Positions 20,224 to 31,046 of a DNA stretch of 64,000 nucleotides are shown in pieces. The stretch comes from Planosporangium mesophilum (GTDB lineage Bacteria > Actinomycetota > Actinomycetes > Mycobacteriales > Micromonosporaceae). Each line of letters begins with the position of its first letter. Within the stretch, counting starts at the first letter, position 1. The position numbers and the translations under genes were made by a program. The notes below the pieces were generated by a model. That model made no database searches. It was given only the letters and a program-made list of their open reading frames with translations, and was not told the origin of the DNA. The DNA lies in contig NZ_BOON01000007.1 of the NCBI RefSeq assembly GCF_016863255.1, positions 1 through 64,000 of the forward strand. The letters run 5' to 3'.

Positions 20224-20280
20224 ACCCGGGCGCGGCGAGGCCGGCCACCGTCACGGTGGCCGGCCTCGCCGCGCCCGGGT
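20224..20280. terminator. 57-bp near-perfect palindromic terminator after bglC
   Basis: 27 bases at 20224-20250 (beginning ACCCGGGCGCGG) are the exact reverse complement of 20254-20280, with only TCA between. It lies 41 bases after the bglC stop and upstream of the monooxygenase promoter. Confidence 0.8.
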
Positions 20281-20397
20281 CGTTCACCTTGATCGTCTTG
20301 CTCGCCTTGATCGTCACAACGTGCCGGAGTCGGGGTCTCCGGGGCCCGCTTGGGTACAACGTCGCCGACGTGGTGACGGGGTTTGCACCCTGGTTCA

Positions 20398-20411
20398 CGG
20401 GAGCGCTCCCA
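20398..20411. promoter_or_regulatory. CebR-type operator upstream of AA10 gene
   Basis: CGGGAGCGCTCCCA matches the consensus at 13 of 14 positions, 44 bases before the start codon. Confidence 0.83.
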
Positions 20412-20446
20412 GATAAAATAGACGCTCATCGTTCTATTTTGTATCT
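20411..20446 (+). promoter_or_regulatory. AT-rich leader hairpin
   Basis: AGATAAAATAGA at 20411-20422 can pair with TCTATTTTGTATCT at 20433-20446, with a two-base bulge. It is strikingly AT-rich for this genome, abuts the operator, and ends ten bases before the start codon, next to GGAGGTG. It could be a 5' mRNA-stabilising stem, and TAAAAT inside it could also be a -10 element. Confidence 0.5.
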
Positions 20447-20455
20447 GGAGGTGCC

Positions 20456-21148
20456 ATGTCATCGTTGGCGCACCATCACCGTCCCGCACTGCTGCGCGCC
20501 CTCACCGTCGCGGCCGCCGCCCTGGTCCTGCTCGCGACCGCCCTGACCGACGCCGCCTTCGCCCACGGCTCGGCGACCGACCCGCCGTCGCGCAACTACG
20601 GCTGCTGGCAGCGCTGGGGCAGCAAGTTCCAGGACCCGTCCATGGCCACCCAGGACCCGATGTGCTGGCAGGCCTGGCAGGCCGACCCGAACGCGATGTG
20701 GAACTGGAACGGCCTGTACCGCGAGCAGGTCAAGGGCAACCACCAGGCCGCCATCCCGGACGGGCAGCTCTGCAGTGCCGGGCGTACCCAGGGCGGTCGC
20801 TACCAGGCACTCGACGCGGTAGGTGCCTGGCAGGCCGCCCCGAAGAGCAGGAACTTCGCGGTGACCGTCTTCGACCAGGCCCGGCACGGAGCCGACTACA
20901 TCCGGGTCTACGTCACCCGGCAGGGCTTCGACCCCACCAGGCAGAGCCTCGGCTGGGGCAACCTCGAACTGGTCAGCCAGATCGGCAACACCCCCGCCTC
21001 GCAGTGGCAGCAGGGCAGCAACGGCGTCACCATCTCGATCCCCGCCAGCGCGCCGGGACGTACCGGTCGCCACATCGTGTACACGATCTGGCAGGCCAGT
21101 CACATGGATCAGTCGTACTACTTCTGCAGCGACGTGACTTTCTCCTGA
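20456..21148 (+). CDS. Lytic polysaccharide monooxygenase AA10, single domain
   Basis: Secreted copper monooxygenase of 230 residues without a binding module. Signal cleavage at AAFA/HG exposes His37; His144 (QARHGADY) is the second brace histidine. The rest of the pattern (YGCWQRWGSKF, MCWQAWQADPNAMWNWNGLYRE, PDGQLCSAG, SHMDQSYYFCSDV) follows T. fusca AA10A (E7) closely from memory. That differs from the AA10B-like enzyme at 4996, so the island has both types. Start ATG preceded by GGAGGTG. It is transcribed alone from its own operator. Confidence 0.92.
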   Translation: MSSLAHHHRPALLRALTVAAAALVLLATALTDAAFAHGSATDPPSRNYGCWQRWGSKFQDPSMATQDPMCWQAWQADPNAMWNWNGLYREQVKGNHQAAIPDGQLCSAGRTQGGRYQALDAVGAWQAAPKSRNFAVTVFDQARHGADYIRVYVTRQGFDPTRQSLGWGNLELVSQIGNTPASQWQQGSNGVTISIPASAPGRTGRHIVYTIWQASHMDQSYYFCSDVTFS

Positions 21149-21192
21149 TAGAGCCGTTCGGAAACCATCTAATCAATCGATGGCCTTTACTT

Positions 21193-21206
21193 TGGGAGCG
21201 TTTCCA
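21193..21206. promoter_or_regulatory. CebR-type operator upstream of GH6
   Basis: TGGGAGCGTTTCCA matches the consensus at 12 of 14 positions. It is 276 bases before the GH6 start, which implies a leader of more than 200 bases. Confidence 0.78.
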
Positions 21207-21224
21207 TGCCACGATGGCCATCGA

Positions 21225-21332
21225 TGTGGACAGTGGGGTGAGCCGGGACATTCCGGGCCGCCACGGCGCCGAGGCCAGCCGGTCCGATGGTGGCTCGACA
21301 CCTCCCTCGCCAAGCCCACCCCGCTGTCCACA
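21225..21332. repeat. Long-range inverted repeat in GH6 leader
   Basis: TGTGGACAGTGGGGTGAGC (21225-21243) pairs with 21314-21332 at 17 of 19 positions across a 70-base spacer. Confidence 0.5.
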
Positions 21333-21356
21333 CCTCGCCGTTGACGCGGCGAGGTG
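21331..21356 (+). promoter_or_regulatory. Leader hairpin upstream of GH6
   Basis: CACCTCGCCG (21331-21340) pairs perfectly with 21347-21356 around a 6-base loop. Its left arm shares two bases with the preceding inverted repeat, so the two structures might be alternatives, as in an attenuator. Confidence 0.45.
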
Positions 21357-21482
21357 GCCCGTACACCCCACACCGCGCACCTCACGCCCCAGGCCTCGTC
21401 GTCTCAGCAGGCGAGGCGGACCGCACACCCCACGCCAACCGCTCGCCCAGCGGGGACGCACGATTCCAAGGAGTGCCCCTCC

Positions 21483-23279
21483 ATGAGATTGAGCTTCCAA
21501 CCCGGCGCCCGACGCTCCCGCACCGCGCGGGGCCTGGCCGCCGCCGGCGCGTTGATCGCCGGCGTCGGCATGGTGACCGTCGCCGCCACCCGCGCCAACG
21601 CCGCCGCCGGTTGTTCGGTCAACTACACCGTCAACCAGTGGAACACGGGATTTACCGCCAACGTGGCGATCACCAACCTGGGTGATCCGCTGACCAGCTG
21701 GACGCTGGAGTGGGACTACTCCGGCAACCAGCAGATCACCTCCAGCTGGAACAGCTCCTACGCACAGAGCGGCCAGCACGTCACGCTCAAGAACGCGGCC
21801 TACAACGGCAGCCTCGGTACCAACGCCACGGTGACCCCGGGCTTCCAGGCGACGTACTCGGGGACCAACACCGCCCCGGCGAGCTTCAAGCTCAACGGGA
21901 CCACCTGCAACGGCGGTACCCAGCCGACGCCTACGTCGACCCGCCCGACCACCGCACCGCCGACGACGACTCCCCCCACGACGACGCCGCCGACCACCCA
22001 GCCTCCCACCAGCCCGCCGCCGTCCGGTACCCATCTCGACAACCCGTACGTGGGCGCCAAGCCGTACGTGAACCCGCTGTGGTCGCAGAAGGCCGCCGCC
22101 GAACCGGGCGGCACCAAGGTCTCCAACCAGCACACCTTCGTGTGGCTCGACCGGATCGCGGCCGTCAACGGGACCGGCGCCTACACGATGGGCCTGCAGG
22201 CCCACCTGGACGCGGCCGTTGCGCAGGGCGCGAACCTGGTCGAGGTCGTGGTCTACGACCTGCCGGGCCGCGACTGCGCCGCCCTCGCGTCCAACGGCGA
22301 GCTCGGCCCGACCGACCTGCCCCGGTACAAGAGCGAGTACATCGACAAGATCGCGTCGATCGAGTCGCAGGCCAAGTACGCCGGGCTGCGCATCGTGCAC
22401 TTGATCGAGCCCGACTCGCTGCCCAACCTGGTGACCAACGCGGGCGGCACCGCCGGCTCCACCGACGCGTGCGCCACCATGAAGGCCAACGGCGGCTACG
22501 AGCAGGGCGTCGCGTACGCGCTGGGCAAGCTGCACGCCGTCGGTTCGAACACCTACAACTACGTGGACGCCGGGCACCACGCCTGGCTGGGCTGGGACTC
22601 CAACCTCAACCCGTCCGCGCAGGAGTTCGCGAAGGTCGCGCAGATGGCGACCGGCGGCTACGCCACCGTCGACGGCTTCGTCGTCAACACCGCCAACTAC
22701 TCGGCCCTGCACGAGCCGTGGATCCAGCCGAGTGTGACGATCAACGGCCAGAGCATCCGCCAGTCGAAGTGGATCGACTGGAACCAGTACAGCGACGAGG
22801 CCACCTTCGCGGTCGGCCTGAAGAACGCGCTGGTGTCCGCCGGGTTCCCGGCGCGGATCGGCATGCTGGTCGACACCAGTCGCAACGGCTGGGGCGGAGC
22901 CAACCGGCCGACCAAGGCCAGTACGTCCACCGACGTCAACACCTACGTCGACCAGTCCCGGATCGACCGCCGCATCCACGCCGGCAACTGGTGCAACCAG
23001 TCCGGAGCAGGCATCGGTGAGCGGCCGAAGGCCAACCCCGAGTCGGGTATCGCCGCCTACGTGTGGGTCAAGCCCCCGGGCGAGTCGGACGGCGCCAGCC
23101 AGCAGATCCCGAACGACCAGGGCAAGGGTTTCGACCGCATGTGCGACCCCACGTACACCGGCAACGCCCGTAACGGCAACAACCCGACCGGCGCGCTGCC
23201 CAACTCGCCGCTGGCCGGTGACTGGTTCTCCGCGCAGTTCCAGCAGTTGGTGCAGAACGCGTACCCGCCGCTCCAGTGA
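21483..23279 (+). CDS. Secreted GH6 cellobiohydrolase with N-terminal CBM2
   Basis: Cellulase of 598 residues acting from the non-reducing end. Signal peptide (1 to about 41), CBM2 (44-143), Thr/Pro linker (about 146-182), GH6 module (about 185-598). The catalytic acid is Asp264 in YDLPGRDC and the second carboxylate is Asp311 in IEPDS. The module is over 400 residues, as in exo-acting bacterial GH6 (T. fusca Cel6B type), whereas endo-acting forms are nearer 290. The ATG at 21483 has AAGGAG nine bases upstream; the frame is open further left, but a signal peptide starts here. Confidence 0.92.
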   Translation: MRLSFQPGARRSRTARGLAAAGALIAGVGMVTVAATRANAAAGCSVNYTVNQWNTGFTANVAITNLGDPLTSWTLEWDYSGNQQITSSWNSSYAQSGQHVTLKNAAYNGSLGTNATVTPGFQATYSGTNTAPASFKLNGTTCNGGTQPTPTSTRPTTAPPTTTPPTTTPPTTQPPTSPPPSGTHLDNPYVGAKPYVNPLWSQKAAAEPGGTKVSNQHTFVWLDRIAAVNGTGAYTMGLQAHLDAAVAQGANLVEVVVYDLPGRDCAALASNGELGPTDLPRYKSEYIDKIASIESQAKYAGLRIVHLIEPDSLPNLVTNAGGTAGSTDACATMKANGGYEQGVAYALGKLHAVGSNTYNYVDAGHHAWLGWDSNLNPSAQEFAKVAQMATGGYATVDGFVVNTANYSALHEPWIQPSVTINGQSIRQSKWIDWNQYSDEATFAVGLKNALVSAGFPARIGMLVDTSRNGWGGANRPTKASTSTDVNTYVDQSRIDRRIHAGNWCNQSGAGIGERPKANPESGIAAYVWVKPPGESDGASQQIPNDQGKGFDRMCDPTYTGNARNGNNPTGALPNSPLAGDWFSAQFQQLVQNAYPPLQ

Positions 23280-23287
23280 CCGTATGA

Positions 23288-25213
<1,926 letters not shown>

Positions 25214-25217
25214 CGCG

Positions 25218-27923
25218 ATGAGAAAGACACTGATCGCCACCCTCGCGGCCACCCTGCTCGGGGGAGTGATGGCGGTGGCCACGCACGCCCCGACGAGCCA
25301 GGCCGCGGCGGCCGATCCGTACTCCTGGCGCAGCGTGGAGATCGCCGGCGGTGGATTCGTACCGGGGATCATCTTCAACCAGAGCAGGAAGGACCTGGTC
25401 TACGCCCGTACCGACATCGGAGGCGCGTACCGGTGGAACCCCGCGACGGGCCGGTGGATCCCGCTGCTGGACTGGGTGGGCCAGTCCAACTGGGGCTGGA
25501 ACGGGGTGGCGAGCCTCGCCACCGACCCGGTCGACCCCAACCGGGTGTATGTGGCCGCCGGCATGTACACGAACTCGTGGGACCCCAACAACGGCGCCAT
25601 CCTGCGCTCGACCGACCAGGGCAACACCTGGCAGTCGACGACCCTGCCGTTCAAGGTCGGCGGCAACATGCCGGGCAGGGGGATGGGTGAGCGACTGGCG
25701 ATCGACCCGAACTCCAACAGCGTGCTGTACTTCGGCGCGCCGAGCGGCAAGGGGCTGTGGCGCAGCACCGACTACGGCGTGACCTGGTCGCAGGTGACCA
25801 ACTTCCCCAACCCCGGCACCTACGTGCAGGACCCGGCCAACGAGTACACCGCCGACAACCAGGGCGTCACCTGGGTCGTGTTCGACAGGTCGACGGGTAC
25901 GTCCGGAAACACCACCAAGGGCATCTACGTCGGTGTCGCCGACAAGAACAACACCGTGTACCGCAGCACCGACGGCGGCGCCACCTGGCAGGCGATCCCC
26001 GGGGCGCCGACCGGTTATCTCGCCCACAAGGGCGTGCTCGACCCGGTCAACCACTACCTGTACATCGCGACCAGCGACACCGGCGGCCCGTACGACGGCA
26101 GCAAGGGTGACGTGTGGAAGTACGCCATCACGACCGGCACCTGGACGCGGATCAGCCCCATCCCGTCGAGCAGCTCCGACGACTACTTCGGCTACAGCGG
26201 GCTGACGATCGACCGCCAGCACCCGAACACGCTGATGGTCGCCACCCAGGTCTCCTGGTGGCCCGACATCATCATCTTCCGCAGCACCGACGGTGGCGCC
26301 ACCTGGACCCGGATCTGGGACTTCACCAGCTATCCCAACCGGTCCAACCGGTACACCCAGGACATCTCGTCAGTGCCGTGGCTGACCTTCGGCGGCAACC
26401 CGTCACCGCCGGAGACCGCGCCGAAGCTCGGGTGGATGACCGAGTCGCTGGAGATCGACCCGTTCAACTCAGACCGGATGATGTACGGGACCGGCGCCAC
26501 CATCTACGGCACGACCGACCTCACGAAGTGGGACTCGGGCGGCCAGCTCACCATCAAGCCGATGGCCGGTGGGCTGGAGGAGACGGCCGTTCTCGACCTG
26601 ATCAGCCCGCCCACCGGCGCGCCGCTGCTGTCGGCGCTCGGCGACATCGGCGGGTTCCGCCACACCGACCTGGTGAAGGTACCGATGATGTACACCTCGC
26701 CGGTGTTCACCAGCACCACGAGCCTGGACTACGCCGAGACCAACCCGTCCTACCTGGTGCGCGTCGGTGACCTCGACAAGTCCGCGCGGCCGGGCGACAA
26801 CCGGATCGCGTTCTCCACCGACGGCGGCGCGAACTGGTTCCAGGGTGCGGAGCCCGGTGGCGTCTCCGGCGGCGGTACGGTCGCCGCCGCGGCCGACGGC
26901 AGCCGCTTCGTGTGGGCGCCCAAGGGCGCCGCGGTGTCGTACTCGGTGGGCTTCGGCACCTCGTGGGCCACCTCGACCGGCATCCCGAACGAGGCGGTCG
27001 TCGAGTCCGACCGGGTCAACCCGAAGAAGTTCTACGGCGTCTCCGGCGGGAAGTTCTACGTCAGCGCCGACGGCGGCGCGACGTTCAAGGCGAGCGCCGC
27101 GACCGGCCTGCCGGCGGCCACGGTGAAGTTCAAGGCGGTGCCGGGGCGCGAGGGCGACATCTGGCTCGCCGGCGGCTCGCCCGGCCTGCTGCACTCCACC
27201 GACTCCGGCACCACGTTCACCAAGGTGTCGAGCGTCGGGTCGGCGATCAACGTCGGCTTCGGCAAGGCGGCGCCGGGCCAGAGCTACCAGGCGCTGTACC
27301 TCATCGGCGCCGTCGACGGCGTCGACGGCGTGTACCGGTCCGACAACGCCGGCGTGAGCTGGGTACGCATCAACGACGACCAGCACCGGTACGGCAACGC
27401 CGGCGAGGCGATCACCGGGGACCCGAGGGTGTACGGCCGGGTCTACCTCGGTACCAACGGCAGGGGAGTGCTGTACGCGGACCGGCTCGGCGGTGCGACC
27501 ACGCCACCCACGGCACCGCCACCCACGGCACCGCCACCCACGACACCGCCACCCACCAGCGCACCCCCTACGACCGCGCCGCCCCCGACCACGGCGCCTC
27601 CCGGAACGGCTTCGTGTGCGGTCACGTACACGGTGGTCAACGAGTGGTCGACCGGCTTCCAGGCCGACGTGCGGATCACCAACAAGGGCAGCCAGGCGGT
27701 CAACGGCTGGACGCTGGCGTGGGCATTCCCCAATGGACAGCAGATCAGCCAGCTGTGGAACGGCAGCTACACCCAGACGGGCGCGGACGTGACCGTCCGC
27801 AATGCCGACTACAACGCGACGATCGCCCCGGGCGGGTCGGTCGGCTTCGGGTTCAACGGCAGCAAGGGCGCCACGAACGGCAAGCCGACGGCGTACACGC
27901 TCAACGGCTCACCCTGCGGTTGA
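25218..27923 (+). CDS. Secreted GH74 xyloglucanase with C-terminal CBM2
   Basis: Endo-xyloglucanase or broad endo-glucanase of 901 residues. Signal peptide (1 to about 31), tandem seven-bladed propellers of the GH74 family (about 35-760) with repeated STDGGATW-type turns, a Pro/Thr linker (about 765-800), CBM2 (about 802-901). Asp66 in ARTDIGGAYRW matches the first catalytic Asp of the family; the second lies in the C-terminal propeller and was not assigned. The ATG at 25218, four bases after the GH5 stop, starts a good signal peptide. Xyloglucan coats plant cellulose, so this enzyme would expose fibres to the others. Confidence 0.9.
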   Translation: MRKTLIATLAATLLGGVMAVATHAPTSQAAAADPYSWRSVEIAGGGFVPGIIFNQSRKDLVYARTDIGGAYRWNPATGRWIPLLDWVGQSNWGWNGVASLATDPVDPNRVYVAAGMYTNSWDPNNGAILRSTDQGNTWQSTTLPFKVGGNMPGRGMGERLAIDPNSNSVLYFGAPSGKGLWRSTDYGVTWSQVTNFPNPGTYVQDPANEYTADNQGVTWVVFDRSTGTSGNTTKGIYVGVADKNNTVYRSTDGGATWQAIPGAPTGYLAHKGVLDPVNHYLYIATSDTGGPYDGSKGDVWKYAITTGTWTRISPIPSSSSDDYFGYSGLTIDRQHPNTLMVATQVSWWPDIIIFRSTDGGATWTRIWDFTSYPNRSNRYTQDISSVPWLTFGGNPSPPETAPKLGWMTESLEIDPFNSDRMMYGTGATIYGTTDLTKWDSGGQLTIKPMAGGLEETAVLDLISPPTGAPLLSALGDIGGFRHTDLVKVPMMYTSPVFTSTTSLDYAETNPSYLVRVGDLDKSARPGDNRIAFSTDGGANWFQGAEPGGVSGGGTVAAAADGSRFVWAPKGAAVSYSVGFGTSWATSTGIPNEAVVESDRVNPKKFYGVSGGKFYVSADGGATFKASAATGLPAATVKFKAVPGREGDIWLAGGSPGLLHSTDSGTTFTKVSSVGSAINVGFGKAAPGQSYQALYLIGAVDGVDGVYRSDNAGVSWVRINDDQHRYGNAGEAITGDPRVYGRVYLGTNGRGVLYADRLGGATTPPTAPPPTAPPPTTPPPTSAPPTTAPPPTTAPPGTASCAVTYTVVNEWSTGFQADVRITNKGSQAVNGWTLAWAFPNGQQISQLWNGSYTQTGADVTVRNADYNATIAPGGSVGFGFNGSKGATNGKPTAYTLNGSPCG
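27503..27555 (+). repeat. 15-bp tandem repeat in GH74 linker
   Basis: The unit GCCACCCACGGCACC occurs at 27503 and 27518, with a one-base variant at 27533 and a partial copy from 27548. It encodes the Pro/Thr linker and can lengthen or shorten by slippage in frame. Confidence 0.75.
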
Positions 27924-27932
27924 CCTGGTGTC

Positions 27933-27984
27933 CATGATCACGGAACTTTTCCATGCCAGGGCACGGAAAAGTTCCGTGATCATG
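27933..27984. terminator. Bidirectional terminator, 20-bp perfect stem
   Basis: CATGATCACGGAACTTTTCC (27933-27952) is the exact reverse complement of 27965-27984, around 12 bases. It lies between the convergent GH74 and DUF1330 genes and overlaps the DUF1330 stop. A TTTT run falls within each stem arm. It shares the TGATCACGGA core with the repeat at 9432. Confidence 0.8.
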
Positions 27985-28330
27985 AGGCGGCGGGAAGGTT
28001 GCGGCGCATGGTCTCGGCCGTGACCGCCGGGTCGTAGCCGGGCCCGATGCCCTCGACGAGAATGGCGGCCCCGTCGATGTTCCGGGTCCGTAGCGGCAGG
28101 ATCTCCTGGTACGCCGGGGACTCGTACCAGGCCCTGGCCTCGGCCGTGCCGGGGAACTCGATGATGACGATCGTCCCCGGCCAGACGCCCTCACGGACCT
28201 CCACGCCGGCGCCGTGCACGAGGAAGCGGCCGCCGAACGGGTCCAGGGTGGCCTGGATCCGCTCCAGGTATTCGACGATGTCGGGGTGCGGCCGGGGATT
28301 GTGCAGGTGGGCGATGGCGTAGGCGGGCAT
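27980..28330 (-). CDS. DUF1330 family protein
   Basis: A 116-residue protein with the ferredoxin-like dimeric alpha/beta-barrel pattern of DUF1330: AYAIAHLHNPRPHPDIVEYL at the start and VIIEFPGTAEARAWYESPAYQEILPLR in the middle. The biochemical role of the family is unknown. The ATG is preceded by GGAGCC. Alone on the minus strand, convergent with GH74 and not obviously part of cellulose use. Confidence 0.8.
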   Translation of the reverse strand: MPAYAIAHLHNPRPHPDIVEYLERIQATLDPFGGRFLVHGAGVEVREGVWPGTIVIIEFPGTAEARAWYESPAYQEILPLRTRNIDGAAILVEGIGPGYDPAVTAETMRRNLPAAS

Positions 28331-28597
28331 GGCTCCTCCGGTACGGGATCAGTGCGGGGTTGCCAGTCTGTCGCCGCGCGCCACGAGCGTCGATTACCTG
28401 GCGGGTAATGGACTTCTCGTCGCGGCGGCGATCCCTACGGTCTTGGTCGGCCACCGCCGGACCGAGGAACGCCGGCCTCGATGCGAGAGGCGCTCATGGG
28501 TCACCGGGCGCGGCGGCCAACGAGTTGGCGGACGTGATCCGGCTCGGGCCAGCGCCGACGTCGGCAACCGTCGTGGTCGCGGGCTACAGTCGCGCGA

Positions 28598-29254
28598 ATG
28601 AGGACGGCACGGCCGACAGCGCCCCGGACTTCCCTGCTGGCCGGCTTCGCGGTGGCCCTCGTGGTGATCGTCGCGGTGTTCGCGGTCGTGCAGTTGACCC
28701 GCTCGACCGGTGGCTCCCCGAAGGGCCCTCCCGGCGGCGCCGCGCCGGTGCCCGGCGTGCTGGCGGCGACGCCGGTCACAGGCCACGTCACCGGCCAGGT
28801 GCCCGCCGCGTGCCACGAGCGCAAGGCCGGCAACGGTCAGCCGCTGCCCGACCCGGCGTGTACGCCGGGCGTGATCAGTGCGGCGGTCACCCAGGACAAC
28901 CTCGGCCGGACGATCTGCCGGCCGGGGTACACGAAGACCGTCCGGCCGCCGTCGTCGGATACCGGTGCGTACAAGCGGAAGGTCATGACGGTCTACCACG
29001 AGCCGGGACCGCCGAGCGACTACGAGTTCGACCACCTCGTCAGCCTGGAACTGGGCGGCAGCAACGACGTCGGCAACCTGTGGCCCGAACGCAACGATCA
29101 CCCGCCGGGCGCGGCCAACAGCAAGGATCCGGTGGAGAACGCCCTCAACCGGGCGGTCTGCAAGCACACCGTCACCCTCGCCGCCGCCCAGAGCGCGATC
29201 GCGACCGACTGGACCACCGCGTTGGCCAGGCTCGGCCTGCCGCCGGTGCGGTAA
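28598..29254 (+). CDS. Membrane-anchored or secreted HNH-nuclease-like protein
   Basis: A 218-residue protein with one N-terminal hydrophobic helix (about 13-35), a Pro/Gly-rich spacer, and a C-terminal HNH-like motif YEFDHLVSLELGGSNDVGNLWPE near 142-164. Two Cys pairs (CHERK/CTPG and CRPG/CKH) suggest an extracytoplasmic, disulfide-held domain. It could be a secreted nuclease; activity is not shown. No ribosome site is seen, but TACAGT lies eight bases upstream, so the transcript may be leaderless. Confidence 0.7.
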   Translation: MRTARPTAPRTSLLAGFAVALVVIVAVFAVVQLTRSTGGSPKGPPGGAAPVPGVLAATPVTGHVTGQVPAACHERKAGNGQPLPDPACTPGVISAAVTQDNLGRTICRPGYTKTVRPPSSDTGAYKRKVMTVYHEPGPPSDYEFDHLVSLELGGSNDVGNLWPERNDHPPGAANSKDPVENALNRAVCKHTVTLAAAQSAIATDWTTALARLGLPPVR

Positions 29255-29291
29255 CCGCCGCCCGCGTCCCGTGATCGCCGGAAATGGAGCG

Positions 29292-31046
29292 CTACCGCGG
29301 GCGCTCCCGGCGTACCGTCGTCTTCCTGCCCTTGATCGTGGCTCCGCGCAGCGCCGCGATGACGTCGTTGGCGGCGGACTCCGGTACCTCGACGAGCGAG
29401 AAGCGGTCGGCGATCTCGATCGACCCGATGTCGCGGCCGCTCAGGTTGGACTCGCCGGCGATCGCGCCGACCAGGTCCTGCGGCCGGACCCCGGCGCTGC
29501 GACCGGCGCCGACGAAGAGGCGGGTCATGCCGCTCGTCGGGGGACGCTCACGGCGCTCCCGGCGTCCGCCAGGCTCCCGGCCGCCGCCCTCCCGCCGGCC
29601 CCGCGCCTCGCGGGCGGCCCGCGGCGCGACCTCCGGGATCTCCTCCTCGTCGTCGGCGCCGGCGCCGCCGGCCTCGTGCGCCAGCTTGACGGCGGCCAGC
29701 GCCACCTCCATGACGTCGAACTCGTCCGCGAGGGACTCCACCACGACCCGGAAGCGCTCCAGATCACCCTCGTCGACGATGCTCTCCTCGATCGCGGCGC
29801 GGGTCAGCTCCAGCCGCCGTGCCCGCAGGTCGGCGACGGTCGGCACCTTCTCGACGGTGATCCGGCGCTTGGTGACCCGTTCGATGGTCTGCAGCATCCG
29901 GTGCTCGCGCGGCTCCACCAGGGTGATCGCCACGCCCTCGCGGCCGGCACGGCCCACCCGGCCGACCCGGTGGACGTACGACTCGGGAGCGGGTGGGACG
30001 TTGTAGTTGACCACGTGGGTGAGCTGCTCGATGTCGAGCCCGCGGGCGGCCACGTCGGTCGCGACGATCAGGTCCGCGCTACCGCTGCGCAGCCGGGCCA
30101 TCACCCGGTCGCGCTGCTCCTGGCCCATGCCGCCGTGCAGCGCCTCGGCGCGGTACCCGCGCCCGTTGAGGGTTCCGGCGAGGTCCTCCACCTCTTCCCG
30201 GGTACGGCAGAACACGATCGCCGCCCCGGGCGCCTCCACGTCGAGGACCCGCCCGAGCGCCGCCGGCTTGTACGCCCGCGGCACCAGGTACGCGCTCTGG
30301 CGCACCCGCGGCGCCTCGCCGGGGGCGAGCGTGGGGCGCGCGATCGCGATCCGGACCGGGTCGTGCAGGTGCTGGCGGGCGATGCTCTCGATGCGCGGCG
30401 GCATGGTGGCGGAGAAGAGCAGCGTCTGGCGGTCCTGGGGGGCGTCCTGGAGGATCGTGTCGATGTCCTCGGCGAAGCCCATGTCGAGCATCTCGTCCGC
30501 CTCGTCCAGGACGACCGTCTCCAACGCGTCCAGCCGCAGGGTCCGGCGGCTGATGTGGTCGAGCGCCCGCCCGGGTGTGGCGACCACCACGTCCACGCCC
30601 CGGTCCAGCTCGCGTAGCTGCCGGCCGATCGGCTGCCCGCCGTAGATCGGCAGGACCCGGGTGCCCAGGTCGTGGCCGTACTTGTGGATCGCCTCCGAGA
30701 CCTGCATGGCCAGCTCCCGGGTCGGGACCAGGATCAGCGCCTTCGGGTCCCGGCGCCCGCCGTCCACCGTCAGCCGCTGGAGTACCGGAATCGCGAACGC
30801 CGCCGTCTTACCCGTACCGGTGGCGGCCTGTCCGAGCAGGTCACGGCCGTTCAGTACGGGCGGGATGGCCTCCCGCTGAATCGGCGTCGGCTCCTCGTAA
30901 CCGAGTTGGGAGAGCGCGTGCAGCAGCTCGGGGCGCAGATCCAGATCGGCGAAGGTGACGCCGCCGTCGGTGGTTTCGTCGACCGGGGCGACGGTGGTCT
31001 GGGCGGTTGCGCCGGCGTGGGGATCGTCGGCTGCGTTCGAGTTCAT
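29292..31046 (-). CDS. DEAD-box RNA helicase (DeaD/CsdA-like)
   Basis: ATP-dependent RNA helicase of about 584 residues. Motif I ATGTGKT, the DEAD box VVLDEADEMLD, SAT motif SATMPP and motif VI HRVGRVGRAGR are all visible. The C-terminus has an Arg/Gly-rich spacer, then a DbpA/CsdA-type RNA-binding domain (RLFVGAGRSAGVRPQDLVGAIAGE). Such enzymes help ribosome assembly and cold adaptation. The ATG at 31046 is chosen because GAGGAC lies upstream; 13 more in-frame codons to the left look like leader. Confidence 0.9.
   Translation of the reverse strand: MNSNAADDPHAGATAQTTVAPVDETTDGGVTFADLDLRPELLHALSQLGYEEPTPIQREAIPPVLNGRDLLGQAATGTGKTAAFAIPVLQRLTVDGGRRDPKALILVPTRELAMQVSEAIHKYGHDLGTRVLPIYGGQPIGRQLRELDRGVDVVVATPGRALDHISRRTLRLDALETVVLDEADEMLDMGFAEDIDTILQDAPQDRQTLLFSATMPPRIESIARQHLHDPVRIAIARPTLAPGEAPRVRQSAYLVPRAYKPAALGRVLDVEAPGAAIVFCRTREEVEDLAGTLNGRGYRAEALHGGMGQEQRDRVMARLRSGSADLIVATDVAARGLDIEQLTHVVNYNVPPAPESYVHRVGRVGRAGREGVAITLVEPREHRMLQTIERVTKRRITVEKVPTVADLRARRLELTRAAIEESIVDEGDLERFRVVVESLADEFDVMEVALAAVKLAHEAGGAGADDEEEIPEVAPRAAREARGRREGGGREPGGRRERRERPPTSGMTRLFVGAGRSAGVRPQDLVGAIAGESNLSGRDIGSIEIADRFSLVEVPESAANDVIAALRGATIKGRKTTVRRERPR

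Larger units (their letters stand above)
21149..21482. other. 334-base leader/promoter region of GH6 gene
   Basis: Contains a CebR-type operator near its left end and two inverted repeats in what is probably a long untranslated leader. No gene or peptide with support was seen. Confidence 0.6.

Noticed and set aside
27503-27555. CRISPR-like short repeats
   Set aside because: The 15-base units are directly adjacent without spacers and encode an in-frame Pro/Thr linker.
29283-29296. Possible CebR-type site (ATGGAGCGCTACCG) near the helicase stop
   Set aside because: Only the central GGAGCGCT agrees; it lies between two convergent gene ends, where an operator would have no promoter to act on.
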